Shown: positions 19,175 through 29,168 of the stretch, piece by piece
How positions within the stretch are numbered: position 1 is the first letter of the stretch
Layout of the letters: every line of letters begins with the position of its first letter
NCBI RefSeq assembly: GCF_000760595.1
Contig: NZ_BBNM01000007.1
Span: 62,001 to 126,000, forward strand
Length of the DNA stretch: 64,000 bases
Direction: 5' to 3'
DNA from: Acinetobacter soli
Lineage (GTDB): Bacteria; Pseudomonadota; Gammaproteobacteria; Pseudomonadales; Moraxellaceae
Notes under the pieces: generated by a model
Told to the model about the DNA's origin: nothing
Seen by the model: the letters and a program-made list of their open reading frames with translations, nothing else
The model's database searches: none
Translations under genes and position numbers: made by a program

Positions 19175-19831
19175 ATGTCTAAACAGATGACACGACAAAC
19201 CTGCCCGACAAAGTGCGATCTCCCCTTAACACGTCGGGGGCATGAGCGCTGGCTGGCTTTATTACTTAGTGCAACAGAACTGTTTCTTGAAAAAGGGTAT
19301 GATGCGGTGTCTTTAGATGATGTCGTAAATCATGCAGGTGGATCGAAAGCCTCGATTTATAAATACTTTGGTAGTAAAGAAGGTTTGTTTACTGCGATTT
19401 GTGATTATCGTCGCGAACTTTTTTTCAAAAATATCTGTGCCTCTTACGACGCTCAACAGGATGATCTTCGTTCCTTTTTAACCAGCACCTTATATAACTT
19501 CTTTGCCAAAATTACCTGCACAGAAAATTCTGCTTTTATGCGTTTATTAATCGAGCAGTCACAGCGTAATCCAGATCTAGCCCTGTACTTGCACCAAAAA
19601 GGTCCAGAATATATTCAAAAATGCATTGCTGATGCACTGCAATATGCCGCAGAAAAAGGACAGATTGAGTGCAAAAAACCCTTAAATTCAGCCATGATGT
19701 ACTTTGGTATCCTTCGAAATATTGAATGGAAGATTATTATGGGGGTTCCTTTAACGACCGATTGTGAGGACATTCACGAACACATCGATTATTGCGTTGA
19801 TCTTTTTTTAAACGCGCACAAATTAAACTAA
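19175..19831 (+). CDS. TetR/AcrR family transcriptional regulator
   Basis: A 218-residue TetR-type repressor (from ATG 19175; ATG 19187 is also possible). The N-terminal helix-turn-helix is clear (LLSATELFLEKGYDAVSLDD, then GGSKASIYKYFGSKEGLFTAI). The C-terminal half (about 80-218) is a helical ligand-binding domain containing FAKITCTENSAFMRLLIEQS and NIEWKIIMGVPL. The N-terminus has two Cys residues (RQTCPTKCDL) before the HTH, which is unusual. No divergent target gene lies beside it, so the ligand and regulon are unknown. There is no strong ribosome-binding site. Confidence 0.88.
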   Translation: MSKQMTRQTCPTKCDLPLTRRGHERWLALLLSATELFLEKGYDAVSLDDVVNHAGGSKASIYKYFGSKEGLFTAICDYRRELFFKNICASYDAQQDDLRSFLTSTLYNFFAKITCTENSAFMRLLIEQSQRNPDLALYLHQKGPEYIQKCIADALQYAAEKGQIECKKPLNSAMMYFGILRNIEWKIIMGVPLTTDCEDIHEHIDYCVDLFLNAHKLN

Positions 19832-19898
19832 TTTTTTTGCATTTTTTGTATCATATAGTATATTAATCGATTGTTTTTTTCGTTCACCAACCAGCAAC

Positions 19899-19918
19899 TA
19901 ATTGTTATAAAACAATTA
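19899..19918. promoter_or_regulatory. Palindrome directly before argF
   Basis: TAATTGTT (19899-19906), ATAA, AACAATTA (19911-19918): perfect 8-bp arms ending two bases before the argF ribosome-binding site GTGGAG. It could be an operator, or a hairpin that hides the ribosome-binding site. It does not obviously match an ArgR box. Confidence 0.45.
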
Positions 19919-19931
19919 TTGTGGAGTAACC

Positions 19932-20852
19932 ATGGCTCTACGGCACTTTCTTACTTTACGCGATCTTTCTTCTACTGAATTAAAGAATCTCCTTGATCGA
20001 GCAAGCGAACTAAAACGCCAGCAACACAATAATGAACTGTTTCAGCCATTTAAAGGTAAAGTGTTGGGAATGATTTTTGAGAAATCAAGCACACGAACTC
20101 GAATTTCATTTGAAGCAGGAATAGCTCAATTTGGTGGAAGTGCAATTTTTCTTTCACCACGTGATACACAACTAGGCCGTGGTGAACCGATCGAAGATTC
20201 TGCACGCGTTATTTCAAGCATGCTTGATATTGTCATGATTCGCACCTTTGGTCACGATGTTGTGCAGCGCTTTGCATCTTACTCTTCTGTACCTGTGATC
20301 AATGGTCTGACAGATGATCATCATCCATGTCAGTTACTTGCAGATCTTCAAACCTATCAAGAACATCGTGGAAGTATTCAAGGCAAAACCGTTGCATGGA
20401 TTGGCGACGGCAATAACATGTGTAATTCATATATTGAAGCTGCGCACATGATGGGCTTTAAATTAAAGGTTGGTGCACCTAAAGGTTATGAACCAAAACC
20501 TGAATTTATGGCTGAATTTGCGCACTGTGTTGAAGTATTTAATAATGCTGAAGATGCGGCTGTAAATGCAGATTTGATCGTGACCGACGTGTGGGCCAGC
20601 ATGGGACAAGAAGAAGAACAAAAGTTACGTGAAGCAGCTTTTGCCGCATTTCAAGTCAATGAAAAACTGATGGAACTTGCTCATCCAGATTGTCTATTTA
20701 TGCATTGCCTACCGGCACATCGTGGTGAAGAAATTTCTGAACACATGCTCGATCATAAAAGCTCTGTGGTATGGGACGAAGCTGAAAACCGATTGCATGC
20801 ACAAAAAGCATTGATGGAATTTTTATTGAATGAAAATTTAAAGCGATCTTAA
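19932..20852 (+). CDS. argF: Ornithine carbamoyltransferase (anabolic)
   Basis: ArgF joins ornithine and carbamoyl phosphate to make citrulline in arginine synthesis. The 306-residue length is that of the anabolic enzyme. The carbamoyl-phosphate motif is [10 protein letters not shown], the second-domain motifs are [14 protein letters not shown] and [11 protein letters not shown], and the catalytic Cys is in [12 protein letters not shown]. It has a good ribosome-binding site (GTGGAG) and its own terminator, so it is a single-gene unit. argC lies 4 kb away on the other strand. Confidence 0.97.
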   Translation: MALRHFLTLRDLSSTELKNLLDRASELKRQQHNNELFQPFKGKVLGMIFEKSSTRTRISFEAGIAQFGGSAIFLSPRDTQLGRGEPIEDSARVISSMLDIVMIRTFGHDVVQRFASYSSVPVINGLTDDHHPCQLLADLQTYQEHRGSIQGKTVAWIGDGNNMCNSYIEAAHMMGFKLKVGAPKGYEPKPEFMAEFAHCVEVFNNAEDAAVNADLIVTDVWASMGQEEEQKLREAAFAAFQVNEKLMELAHPDCLFMHCLPAHRGEEISEHMLDHKSSVVWDEAENRLHAQKALMEFLLNENLKRS

Positions 20853-20869
20853 GCATAAATTTTAAAAAA

Positions 20870-20898
20870 GCCTGATCTCCAATATCAGGCTTTTTTTT
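20870..20898. terminator. argF terminator
   Basis: GCCTGAT (20870-20876), loop of seven, ATCAGGC (20884-20890), then eight T. The A run before the stem could also let it serve ynfA from the other side. Confidence 0.9.
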
Positions 20899-20918
20899 GC
20901 ATAAAATTTAATTGAGCG

Positions 20919-21269
20919 CTATTTGGGTTGCAAAATAATCAGACTTGCACCAAGTAAAACCACTGCTCCACCCAATAGATCCCAACGCGTTAGAGCAACT
21001 TGATCTACAAACCTCAGCCACATGAGTGCCGTAAAAATATAGATTCCACCATAAGCCGCATAAATACGCCCTGAGGCTGCGGGATGCAACGTCAGCAACC
21101 AAACGAAAAGAGCCAAACTCAAGGCCGTTGGAATCCAGAGCCAAGCCGACTTACCCTCTTTTAAAATCAGATAAGGGAAATAACAACCAAGAATTTCTGC
21201 AACCGCAGTCACAAAAAACAACCCGAATACACTGAGTATTCGGGTTGCAGAGAAGTCTTCTAATAACAT
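20919..21269 (-). CDS. ynfA: YnfA-family (UPF0060) small inner-membrane protein
   Basis: This 116-residue protein with four membrane helices belongs to the YnfA/UPF0060 family, which resembles small multidrug resistance transporters. Family marks are [17 protein letters not shown] in helix 1, [17 protein letters not shown] between helices 2 and 3, and the C-terminal [13 protein letters not shown]. The usual length is about 108, so this copy has a slightly longer N-terminus ([10 protein letters not shown]). It starts at the base after the clpA stop codon, so it is probably co-transcribed with clpSA. Substrates are uncertain. Confidence 0.9.
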   Translation of the reverse strand: MLLEDFSATRILSVFGLFFVTAVAEILGCYFPYLILKEGKSAWLWIPTALSLALFVWLLTLHPAASGRIYAAYGGIYIFTALMWLRFVDQVALTRWDLLGGAVVLLGASLIILQPK

Positions 21270-23546
21270 TTATGCAGGTTCTGCCGTTTGGTCCTCAAAT
21301 ACGGAAAGCTGTAATCCAACCTCTTTACCGTCTTCTTTTTTAACAGATACCGCAACGTTACCGCCATGATCGGCCAGTTCACCAAATAGAATCATTTCAG
21401 CCAGTGGCTTTTTCAAATGCTCTTGGATTAAACGCTGCATAGGACGTGCACCCATTAAGCGATCATACCCGTTGGCCGCGAGCCAGTCACGTGCAGACTG
21501 ATCCACCTCAAGTACCACTCTCTTATCATCGAGTTGCGCTTGAAGCTCAGTAAGAAACTTATCTACTACTGACTCAATCACTGTTGTTGGTAATGCTTTA
21601 AACTGAATCACACCATCAAGACGGTTACGGAACTCTGGAGAGAATGCGCGCTTCATGGCCTCTTGGTTATCGTTGCTGTTGTCTTGCTCGGTAAAACCAA
21701 TACTGTTGCGTGAAATACTTTCAGCACCAATATTCGTTGTGAGCACGATAATCACGTTTCTAAAATCAGATTTGCGTCCGTTGTTGTCGGTTAAAGAACC
21801 ATGATCCATCACTTGAAGCAACAAATTAAAGACATCTGGATGCGCTTTTTCAATTTCATCGAGTAGCAATACACAGTGCGGATTTTTATGAATTGCATCT
21901 GTCAGTAAACCACCTTGATCATAACCGACATATCCAGGAGGCGCACCGATTAAACGAGATACCGCGTGACGCTCCATATACTCCGACATATCAAAGCGAA
22001 CCAGTTCGACACCTAAAAGTTTTGCAAGCTGTTTGGTGACTTCGGTTTTACCCACCCCGGTTGGGCCAGCAAATACAAAATTACCGACAGGCTTATCTGG
22101 TGCTTTCAGACCTGCACGAGACAGTTTAATGGCAGAAGCAAGTGCAGTAATGGCTTCGTCTTGACCAAATACCACGCGTTTTAAATCGCGTTCCAGATAT
22201 TCAAGCACTGCTTTGTCATCTTTCGATACCGTTTTAGGCGGAATTCGCGCAATTTTAGAAACAATATCTTCGATGTTCTCGACCGTAATCAAGCTGTCAT
22301 CAAGTTCTGCTTTCAGACGGCGCTGCGCTCCGGCTTCATCAATCACATCGATTGCTTTATCTGGCAAGAAACGATCATTAATAAATTTCGAAGAAAGCTC
22401 TACGGCAGCAACTAAGGCCTTATCGTCATACTCCACATGATGAAAGTCTTCAAACTTCGTTTTTAGACCACGTAAAATATCAATCGTTTCTTGGATACTT
22501 GGCTCGTTTACATCGATTTTTTGGAAACGACGCGATAAAGCATGATCTTTTTCAAATACCTGACGATATTCTTGGAAAGTGGTCGAACCAATGCAACGCA
22601 GAGTTCCATTTGCTAACGCTGGTTTGATGAGATTCGAAGCATCCATGGTGCTGCCCATGCTTGAGCCAGCCCCGATAATCATGTGAATTTCATCGATAAA
22701 CAAAATTGCATTTGGATTTTTCTTGAGTGCATTGAGTAGCTGTTTAAGGCGTTTTTCAAAATCACCACGGTACTTAGTACCCGCGACTAACGCACCGATA
22801 TCAAGACTGTACACTTCAGCATTAGCTAGTGGCTTAGGTGCTTTACCATTTACAATTAGCCATGCCAATCCTTCTGCAATTGAGGTTTTACCCACACCCG
22901 GATCACCCACTAGAAGTGGATTATTTTTGCGACGACGACATAAGATTTGAGCCGTGCGTTCAATTTCTTTTTCGCGACCAATCAGCGGATCGGTTTTGCC
23001 TTTGAGCGCTTCATTGTTCAGATTAAGTGTAAATTGCTCTAGAGGGCCTGCATTAGACGAAGCTGAACTTTCACCTTCGATGTCTTCTACTTCTTCTTCA
23101 GACTGCGATTCATCTTTACGTGTACCGTGAGATAAATACTGAGTCAGGGTCAAACGATTAATTTGATGACGTTTGAGCAAATAAACCGCAAAGGAATCGC
23201 GCTCGGAATACATCGCAACCAGCACGTCGGCACCTTCGACTGTACGATCTCCACCGCTTGATTGCACATGGAAAATCGCGCGCTGCAAAATACGATCAAA
23301 ACTTTCAGTGGGGTGCGGTGCTTGCTCGCTATTTTCCCCAAGTTTTGGTGTATGTTGCTCCACATATTCTTCTAGTTCTTTACGTAATGACACGATGTCT
23401 GCGCCACATGCTTTAAGTGCATTGACTGCTGAATCATTATCGAGCAAAGCCAGCAATAAGTGTTCTACAGTGAGAAACTCATGCCTTTTTTGACGAGCCA
23501 TGCTTACAGCCAAACGTAAGGACACCTCTAATTGACGACTGAGCAT
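21270..23546 (-). CDS. clpA: ATP-dependent Clp protease ATPase subunit ClpA
   Basis: ClpA unfolds N-degron and other substrates and feeds them to ClpP. The 758 residues are a full-length double-AAA+ protein. The N-domain (1-145) has two Clp repeats. The first AAA+ has Walker A GDPGVGKT and Walker B AILFIDEIHM, and the second has GPTGVGKT and CVLLLDEIEKAHPD. An acidic linker (DESQSEEEVEDIEGES) joins the N-domain. It follows the adaptor gene clpS by nine bases, the conserved pair. Confidence 0.98.
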   Translation of the reverse strand: MLSRQLEVSLRLAVSMARQKRHEFLTVEHLLLALLDNDSAVNALKACGADIVSLRKELEEYVEQHTPKLGENSEQAPHPTESFDRILQRAIFHVQSSGGDRTVEGADVLVAMYSERDSFAVYLLKRHQINRLTLTQYLSHGTRKDESQSEEEVEDIEGESSASSNAGPLEQFTLNLNNEALKGKTDPLIGREKEIERTAQILCRRRKNNPLLVGDPGVGKTSIAEGLAWLIVNGKAPKPLANAEVYSLDIGALVAGTKYRGDFEKRLKQLLNALKKNPNAILFIDEIHMIIGAGSSMGSTMDASNLIKPALANGTLRCIGSTTFQEYRQVFEKDHALSRRFQKIDVNEPSIQETIDILRGLKTKFEDFHHVEYDDKALVAAVELSSKFINDRFLPDKAIDVIDEAGAQRRLKAELDDSLITVENIEDIVSKIARIPPKTVSKDDKAVLEYLERDLKRVVFGQDEAITALASAIKLSRAGLKAPDKPVGNFVFAGPTGVGKTEVTKQLAKLLGVELVRFDMSEYMERHAVSRLIGAPPGYVGYDQGGLLTDAIHKNPHCVLLLDEIEKAHPDVFNLLLQVMDHGSLTDNNGRKSDFRNVIIVLTTNIGAESISRNSIGFTEQDNSNDNQEAMKRAFSPEFRNRLDGVIQFKALPTTVIESVVDKFLTELQAQLDDKRVVLEVDQSARDWLAANGYDRLMGARPMQRLIQEHLKKPLAEMILFGELADHGGNVAVSVKKEDGKEVGLQLSVFEDQTAEPA

Positions 23547-23555
23547 ACGACCCCC

Positions 23556-23969
23556 TTAATCTTTGGGCTCAATCTGACAAAGTAATGGATGACCTTGAGA
23601 CCGAGCATAGTTATTAACTTGGTTTGCTTTCGTTTCCGCGATGTCTCTTGGATATACGCCAGCAACACCTTTTCCCTCATAATGTACTGTTAGCATTACT
23701 TGAGTGGCTTGGTCAAGATTCAATGCAAAGTATTGTTGTAAAATTTCAATTACAAAGTCCATTGGGGTGTAGTCATCGTTCATTAAAACGACAGCATAAA
23801 GGGGTGGACGCTTTAATTCTGGGGGAGCAGTCTTGACAGCAAGATCACCATCGGGCGCATCGGTTTGCGAATCACCCAAGCGTGGATTGATGTGCCAGTC
23901 AACATATCCTGTCTGATAAAAGGATGCTTTGACTTCATTTAAACTAATTTGGCGCTTGTATGTTCGCAT
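23556..23969 (-). CDS. clpS: ClpS adaptor protein
   Basis: ClpS binds N-degron residues and hands substrates to ClpA. The core is recognised by [20 protein letters not shown], with the Asn-Asp pair that contacts the substrate alpha-amino group, and [24 protein letters not shown]. At 137 residues it is about 30 longer than the Escherichia coli protein. The extra length is an N-terminal stretch ([18 protein letters not shown]...) that may be disordered or may come from an early start. It precedes clpA. Confidence 0.96.
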   Translation of the reverse strand: MRTYKRQISLNEVKASFYQTGYVDWHINPRLGDSQTDAPDGDLAVKTAPPELKRPPLYAVVLMNDDYTPMDFVIEILQQYFALNLDQATQVMLTVHYEGKGVAGVYPRDIAETKANQVNNYARSQGHPLLCQIEPKD

Positions 23970-23987
23970 AGACTCTTGTATTCACAA

Positions 23988-24740
23988 TTAATTTGCATTT
24001 GCTTCAGCTTGTGGGATCTCGCCCACAAAGGCCGAAGATGACTCGACAGGTTTCCCTCGCTGCCAGCTAAACCGTTTAACTACTGGCGCGCCATTATCTG
24101 TAATTCGCACCTCAATAAATTGCGGTGTAAATCCATTAGGCATTGTCCAGCGTCCTGTTAAACGCTCATAATCATAAAAATTGAAGTTTTTGTCGTTCAT
24201 TGGAACGACCAACACTTCAGTACCTTGAATCAAGCGCAATTCGATACTGCCGATCGCACGTTGTTTACCCGGACTCACCTGAACCAAATCTACCTGATAT
24301 TCATAGGCATTTTCAGGCAAAGGTTTCACCGCAATATTTTGAATCGTCAGAGGCAATCCACCTCTCAAACGTAACACTTCACGATAAAATGCACTCATAT
24401 TCATCATTTGTGCATTGTCATTTTTCGCTTGTGTTAATGCTTGATACAAATTATTGGCATTGTCTACTGCAACATCGCGCTCTTGCACCGCCGCATTCAG
24501 GCTCTTATTGACTGAATCAAGTGATGTTTTTTGCTTTTGAACCACATCCACCAGTTGAGCTGCATCGGCGTCGTAGCCAACAACAGTCAAGCCCTGGCGG
24601 TTACCTACTGTATACCCCAAGGTAAAGCTTCCTGCAATCAAAACAACTGCCGCAATCGCCAGAGGTAAGTTTGTTTTCAAAAATGGCTTTTTGGGTGATC
24701 GTTGATCAGACAAAGTCGCCACGTGTTCGGTGTCTTGCAT
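23988..24740 (-). CDS. DUF6776-like single-pass membrane protein
   Basis: This 250-residue protein has a cytoplasmic N-terminus, one membrane helix at about 28-48 (LAIAAVVLIAGSFTLGYTVG), a coiled coil at about 65-115 and a beta-rich C-terminal domain (YEYQVDLVQVSPGKQRAIGS, then FIEVRITDNGAPVVKRFSW). Proteins of this layout lie next to argC in pseudomonads too and, from memory, are filed as DUF6776. Their function is unknown. The gene lies downstream of argC, separated by a strong 14-bp hairpin, and upstream of clpS by 18 bases. Confidence 0.75.
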   Translation of the reverse strand: MQDTEHVATLSDQRSPKKPFLKTNLPLAIAAVVLIAGSFTLGYTVGNRQGLTVVGYDADAAQLVDVVQKQKTSLDSVNKSLNAAVQERDVAVDNANNLYQALTQAKNDNAQMMNMSAFYREVLRLRGGLPLTIQNIAVKPLPENAYEYQVDLVQVSPGKQRAIGSIELRLIQGTEVLVVPMNDKNFNFYDYERLTGRWTMPNGFTPQFIEVRITDNGAPVVKRFSWQRGKPVESSSAFVGEIPQAEANAN

Positions 24741-24768
24741 CGCAATCTCGATTTAAAGATAGTGCCTG

Positions 24769-24800
24769 ACACACATTTAAATCGAAATTTAAATGTGTGT
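24769..24800. repeat. Perfect 14-bp inverted repeat between argC and the DUF6776 gene
   Basis: ACACACATTTAAAT (24769-24782), loop CGAA, ATTTAAATGTGTGT (24787-24800). In the minus-strand transcript the loop reads UUCG. No T-tract follows on either strand, so it is not a classical terminator. It could protect the argC 3' end, be a processing site, or act as an operator. Confidence 0.8.
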
Positions 24801-24817
24801 GAAGTCTTAAGCTGTTT

Positions 24818-25867
24818 TTATGGCAGCAAACCAATCCCGTCCAGACCGGTTGCTTCATCGAAGTTGAACATTAAATTCATATTTTGTACTGCTTGGCCAG
24901 CAGCCCCTTTCACCAAATTATCTTGTACCGACAATATGATCAGTTTATTTGGCTGAGGCTTGTACAGCGCGATTCTAAGCTCATTCGAACCACGAACACT
25001 TCGGGTTTCTGGCGAGCTATTGGCTGGCATCACATCGACAAATCGTTCGTGTGCATAATACACTTCGTATAAAGATTGCAAATCACTGTTTGCACCTTCA
25101 TCGGTCAGGTCGACGTAAATGGTGCTAAGCATGCCACGGATCATTGGCACCAAATGCGGTACAAACAAAAGCTGATCAAATACGCCAGTTTGCCCTGAGA
25201 TATTTTCAAGCGCTTCCACAATTTCTGGATGATGACGATGCCCTGCAACTCCGTAAGCTTTGAAGTTATCTGCATTTTCAGTGTAAATCATGCCTAGGCT
25301 GGCTTTACGCCCTGCTCCAGAAACACCCGATTTGGCATCCACAATAATACTTGATGGCTTAATCAGGGCTACATCGGCTTGTAAAAGTGGCGCCAAACCT
25401 AACTGTACCGTAGTCGGATAACATCCAGGATTACCCACCACCTGCGCCGTCTTAATTTTTTCACGGTTTAATTCAGGTAAACCATAGACCGATGATTTTA
25501 AAACATCTGGACATTCGTGCTGTAGGCCATACCACTTTTCGAATTGCTCAAGATTTTGCAAACGAAAGTCAGCGGCAAGATCAATCACTTTTACGCCCGA
25601 CTCAACCAATACTTTGGCATGCTTCATGGCTACACCATGCGGTGTCGCAAAAAAGACCACATCGCATTGTTTTAAAAGATCTTCATTGAGGTCGGAAAAT
25701 TCAAGGTCAGTATGTCCTCGTAAACTTGGAAACATCTCTGAAACACGCTTTCCTGCCTCTGTACGTGACGTTAACACACGAACAGTTACCTGTGGATGAC
25801 GAAGCAATAAGCGCAGCAATTCAACGCCCGTATAACCAGTTCCACCTACAATTCCGACAGAAATCAC
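24818..25867 (-). CDS. argC: N-acetyl-gamma-glutamyl-phosphate reductase
   Basis: ArgC reduces N-acetylglutamyl phosphate to the semialdehyde with NADPH, the third step of arginine synthesis. Using GTG 25867 it has 349 residues beginning [14 protein letters not shown], the standard NADP-binding start, with GAGGTAAG four bases upstream as ribosome-binding site. A TTG at 25888 would add seven residues and is less likely. The catalytic Cys is in VGNPGCYPT, and GHRHHPEI is conserved. A hairpin follows before the next gene. Confidence 0.96.
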   Translation of the reverse strand: MISVGIVGGTGYTGVELLRLLLRHPQVTVRVLTSRTEAGKRVSEMFPSLRGHTDLEFSDLNEDLLKQCDVVFFATPHGVAMKHAKVLVESGVKVIDLAADFRLQNLEQFEKWYGLQHECPDVLKSSVYGLPELNREKIKTAQVVGNPGCYPTTVQLGLAPLLQADVALIKPSSIIVDAKSGVSGAGRKASLGMIYTENADNFKAYGVAGHRHHPEIVEALENISGQTGVFDQLLFVPHLVPMIRGMLSTIYVDLTDEGANSDLQSLYEVYYAHERFVDVMPANSSPETRSVRGSNELRIALYKPQPNKLIILSVQDNLVKGAAGQAVQNMNLMFNFDEATGLDGIGLLP

Positions 25868-26016
25868 GTGTCTTACCTCAAAGTTCAACAGAATGTTGCC
25901 TAGTATGACAGGATGTACTGATTTTCAAAACTATTTATCGAACGCACTGTGATTTTTTATTGGAATGATTGAAGTGAATCCGTATTTATTACTGGCAATC
26001 CACCAACCAAATTACG

Positions 26017-26691
26017 TTATGCGCTGTACCACCAGTGTGGCAACTGCGTCTGTTTCAGGCGTTGTCGATGTTTTTGAAAGGCTTGGTCATGACGCTGTAC
26101 TTCTGTCCAAAACTCGGGACCATGATTAAAATGACGCGTGTGTGCTAATTCGTGAATACACACATACCGCACAACAGCAATATCCATGAGCACCAAGCCA
26201 GCATGCAGCATGATATCTTTTTGAGCGGTGCAACTGCCCCATCGTGTTTTAGGTCGACGGATCGCGCATCCATTGAAAGAAAGTGTAGTCTCGCGGCTGA
26301 TCTGCATTAAGTAGTCAGGCAAAACTTGTTTGGCGTAATTAAAGGTGGCCTCTTTTAAGGCGTATGCCCGATGGGCCGCGTTAATGAGTAATTGCTGGTT
26401 GTCGTGATCGAAATGATAGAGTTTGATCGCCTCATGCTCAACAATTCGATAGGTCGAATCATTAAAAAAAGTCAGGGCTTCAGATGAACTGGAAATAGCA
26501 GCATTTCGTTGCTGCATTTGCTGCTGCCACGTTTTTTCAAGCCATGTTTGTGATTGCGCTAAAAACGCTTGAATCTGTTTTTGAGTACAAAAGACGGGAA
26601 CGGTGAGGCGCACCGCGTCTGGTCCAACACGTAAGCGCAAGCGTTTTGCCCTTACGTGTTTGACAATTTTGATCTCGGGAAGATCAGTCAT
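26017..26691 (-). CDS. YgjP-like (DUF45/M48-type) metal-dependent hydrolase
   Basis: This 224-residue protein carries the DUF45 signature: KTRWGSCTAQKDIMLHAGL, followed by the zinc motif HELAH in VRYVCIHELAHTRHFNHGPEFW with a third His downstream. The N-terminus (VKHVRAKRLRLRVGPDAVRLTVP) is the usual beta-rich part. The family is related to WLM/SprT-type metallopeptidases. YgjP was reported to have nucleotide pyrophosphatase activity, so the true substrate here is open. It starts two bases after rpiA and probably shares its transcript. Confidence 0.88.
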   Translation of the reverse strand: MTDLPEIKIVKHVRAKRLRLRVGPDAVRLTVPVFCTQKQIQAFLAQSQTWLEKTWQQQMQQRNAAISSSSEALTFFNDSTYRIVEHEAIKLYHFDHDNQQLLINAAHRAYALKEATFNYAKQVLPDYLMQISRETTLSFNGCAIRRPKTRWGSCTAQKDIMLHAGLVLMDIAVVRYVCIHELAHTRHFNHGPEFWTEVQRHDQAFQKHRQRLKQTQLPHWWYSA

Positions 26692-26693
26692 CT

Positions 26694-27365
26694 TTAAGAC
26701 GCTGTGCGCTCTTCAATGCCGTTATTTGTTGCAACAATTGCAATGGTTGCAGCATTTAGGGCAAAAATACCATTGGTCACCACACCTGGAATATCATTAA
26801 TGGTTTTCTCAAGCTCAATCGCATTGAGGATATTCAGGTTGTATACATCCAAAATCACATTACCATTATCTGTGACTACACCTTCACGGTAAACAGGATC
26901 GCCGCCAAGACTCACCAGTTTACGCGCAACAGCAGAGCGCGCCATAGGGATCACTTCAACAGGCAACGGGAACTCACGACCCAACTGTTCAACCCATTTT
27001 GAATCATCTACGATACATACAAATTTCTTTGCAATTGATGCCACAATTTTTTCACGTGTGAGCGCGGCACCGCCACCTTTAATCATGTGCATGTGACGAT
27101 CAATTTCGTCGGCACCATCGACATATGCGTCTAAACCGCCCACATGGTTCATGTCGAGCACTTCTATGCCCAATTCTTTTAGGCGTTTAGCTGTGGCTTC
27201 CGAGCTGGCAACCGCTGCTTCAAGCTGTAGTTCAGGTAAAAGTTCAATCAGAAAATTGACTGTACTTCCGGTTCCCACTCCTAAAATGCCCCCTTTAGGT
27301 AAGTGTTTTAAAGCAGCTTTCGCTGCTGCTTGTTTTTTCTCATCTTGGGTAGCATATAGACTCAT
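26694..27365 (-). CDS. rpiA: Ribose-5-phosphate isomerase A
   Basis: RpiA interconverts ribose 5-phosphate and ribulose 5-phosphate in the pentose phosphate pathway. From ATG 27365 it has 223 residues. Motifs are [16 protein letters not shown] (phosphate loop), DGADEID (catalytic Asp), [14 protein letters not shown] and VPMARS-like [14 protein letters not shown] at 27377 would add four residues and is less likely. It is divergent from ilvA with about 105 bp between them. Confidence 0.97.
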   Translation of the reverse strand: MSLYATQDEKKQAAAKAALKHLPKGGILGVGTGSTVNFLIELLPELQLEAAVASSEATAKRLKELGIEVLDMNHVGGLDAYVDGADEIDRHMHMIKGGGAALTREKIVASIAKKFVCIVDDSKWVEQLGREFPLPVEVIPMARSAVARKLVSLGGDPVYREGVVTDNGNVILDVYNLNILNAIELEKTINDIPGVVTNGIFALNAATIAIVATNNGIEERTAS

Positions 27366-27470
27366 GACATCACTCAACTTTTTTTCACCTTTTGCGCAAT
27401 TTTAAAACGCAAATGTGCAGGGGTTTGTTACAATAAGCGGCTATTTTAAACTGTTACATGGAAAATTAAC

Positions 27471-29009
27471 ATGCTGTCTCGTTTGGTTCGACAAATTTTA
27501 CAAGCAACGGTCTATGACGTTGCAATCGAAACTCCACTCGAAGCAGCGCCACGAATTAGTGAAAAACTAAACAACAATATTCGCTTTAAACGTGAAGACT
27601 TACAGCCCGTTTTTTCGTTTAAGTTACGAGGTGCCTATAACCGTATCAGCCAGTTACCCAAATCACAGCTTGAACGCGGTGTGATTACGGCTTCGGCAGG
27701 CAATCATGCACAAGGCGTGGCGCTATCTGGTCAAAAACTGGGAATTCGCGCCATTATCGTGATGCCAAAAACAACGCCAGACATTAAGGTTCAAGCGGTT
27801 AAACGTTTGGGTGGCGATGTGGTGTTGCATGGTGATTCGTTCGATGTTGCCAATAAATACGCCATTCAGCGTGCTCAAGATGAAGGCATGACGTTTATTC
27901 CTCCTTATGACGACGAGCTGGTCATGGCAGGTCAAGGAACGATTGGCAATGAAATTTTGCGCCAGTGGCGAGATGTCGAATATGTGTTTGTGGCTGTGGG
28001 CGGTGGCGGCCTGATTGCAGGTGTTGCGGCGTATTTAGGCGATGTAGCCCCCCATGTTAAAGTCATTCCAGTTGAATATGATGAATCTGCATGTTTGAAA
28101 GCGGCATTTGAACACAATGCGCGTGTGGTGCTTCCACAGGTGGGGCTGTTTGCAGATGGAACCGCAGTTGCACAAATTGGTGAAAAACCCTTTGAAGTGA
28201 TTCAATTGCAAAAATCTGACAACTCTGGCCCAATCGTTGAGCGTGATGTGGTCTTGGTCAATACCGATGAAATATGTGCAGCCATTAAAGATACTTATGA
28301 CGAGTGCCGCAGTATCGTTGAGCCATCAGGTGCAATGGCGCTGGCAGGCATCAAAAAATATATCGAGCAACATAATTTAAGTCATAAAAATATTGTCTCG
28401 ATTGTTTGCGGCGCCAATATGAATTTTGACCGTCTGCGCTATATCGCAGAGCGTACCGAACTTGGTGAACGTAAAGAAGCAATTTTTGCGGTGAGCATTC
28501 CAGAGCAAAAAGGTGCATTTTTAAATTTCTGCCGCGCACTCCATGGTCGTAATATTACTGAGTTTAACTACCGTGCCAGTGACAGTGATGCCGCTCAGGT
28601 TTTTGTCGGCATTAGCTTAAAATCGGGTGAAAAAGAGCGTCATGACATTCATGAATTACTCAAAAGCCAATATGATGTGGATGATTTGTCTGACGATGAG
28701 GTGGCTAAACTCCATATTCGCTATTTAATTGGCGGTCATGCCAACATTGCTAACGAACGTCTATTTCGTGTTGAATTCCCTGAGCGCCCGGGTGCATTAT
28801 TGACCTTCTTGGAACGTTTAGGTCCATCACATAATATCAGTCTGTTTCATTATCGAAACCACGGCGCAGCGGAAGGTCGCGTACTGGTTGGATTACAGGC
28901 AACTGATGTGCAGGAAAATCCTGACGTATTGATTCAGACGCTCGAACAAATCAATTATCCATACGAAGAAATTACTCACAATGCCGGCTATAAACGCTTT
29001 CTTAAATAA
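27471..29009 (+). CDS. ilvA: Threonine ammonia-lyase, biosynthetic
   Basis: IlvA deaminates threonine to 2-oxobutyrate, the entry to isoleucine synthesis, and is feedback-inhibited by isoleucine. The 512-residue length indicates the biosynthetic form with two C-terminal ACT-like regulatory domains (about 330-505: AIFAVSIPEQKGAFLNFCR and LFRVEFPERPGALLTFLE). The PLP lysine is in VFSFKLRGAYN, the glycine-rich phosphate loop is VGGGGLIAG, and SAGNHAQGVAL binds substrate. It has its own terminator. Confidence 0.97.
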   Translation: MLSRLVRQILQATVYDVAIETPLEAAPRISEKLNNNIRFKREDLQPVFSFKLRGAYNRISQLPKSQLERGVITASAGNHAQGVALSGQKLGIRAIIVMPKTTPDIKVQAVKRLGGDVVLHGDSFDVANKYAIQRAQDEGMTFIPPYDDELVMAGQGTIGNEILRQWRDVEYVFVAVGGGGLIAGVAAYLGDVAPHVKVIPVEYDESACLKAAFEHNARVVLPQVGLFADGTAVAQIGEKPFEVIQLQKSDNSGPIVERDVVLVNTDEICAAIKDTYDECRSIVEPSGAMALAGIKKYIEQHNLSHKNIVSIVCGANMNFDRLRYIAERTELGERKEAIFAVSIPEQKGAFLNFCRALHGRNITEFNYRASDSDAAQVFVGISLKSGEKERHDIHELLKSQYDVDDLSDDEVAKLHIRYLIGGHANIANERLFRVEFPERPGALLTFLERLGPSHNISLFHYRNHGAAEGRVLVGLQATDVQENPDVLIQTLEQINYPYEEITHNAGYKRFLK

Positions 29010-29023
29010 AGCGATCTAGCTAT

Positions 29024-29054
29024 AAAAAAACCAGCCGTATGTGCTGGTTTTTTT
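29024..29054. terminator. ilvA terminator
   Basis: ACCAGC (29030-29035), loop CGTATGT, GCTGGT (29043-29048), with an A run before and T run after. Confidence 0.9.
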
Positions 29055-29168
29055 ATGACCGACTTCTATTCTCTGTTTCGTAACATTTATGTGCTTTAAA
29101 CCCAAACAAAAACTACTACACTGATTTTTATGAAACTATAGCCGAAAAATAGCAATAAGGTTTTTTAT

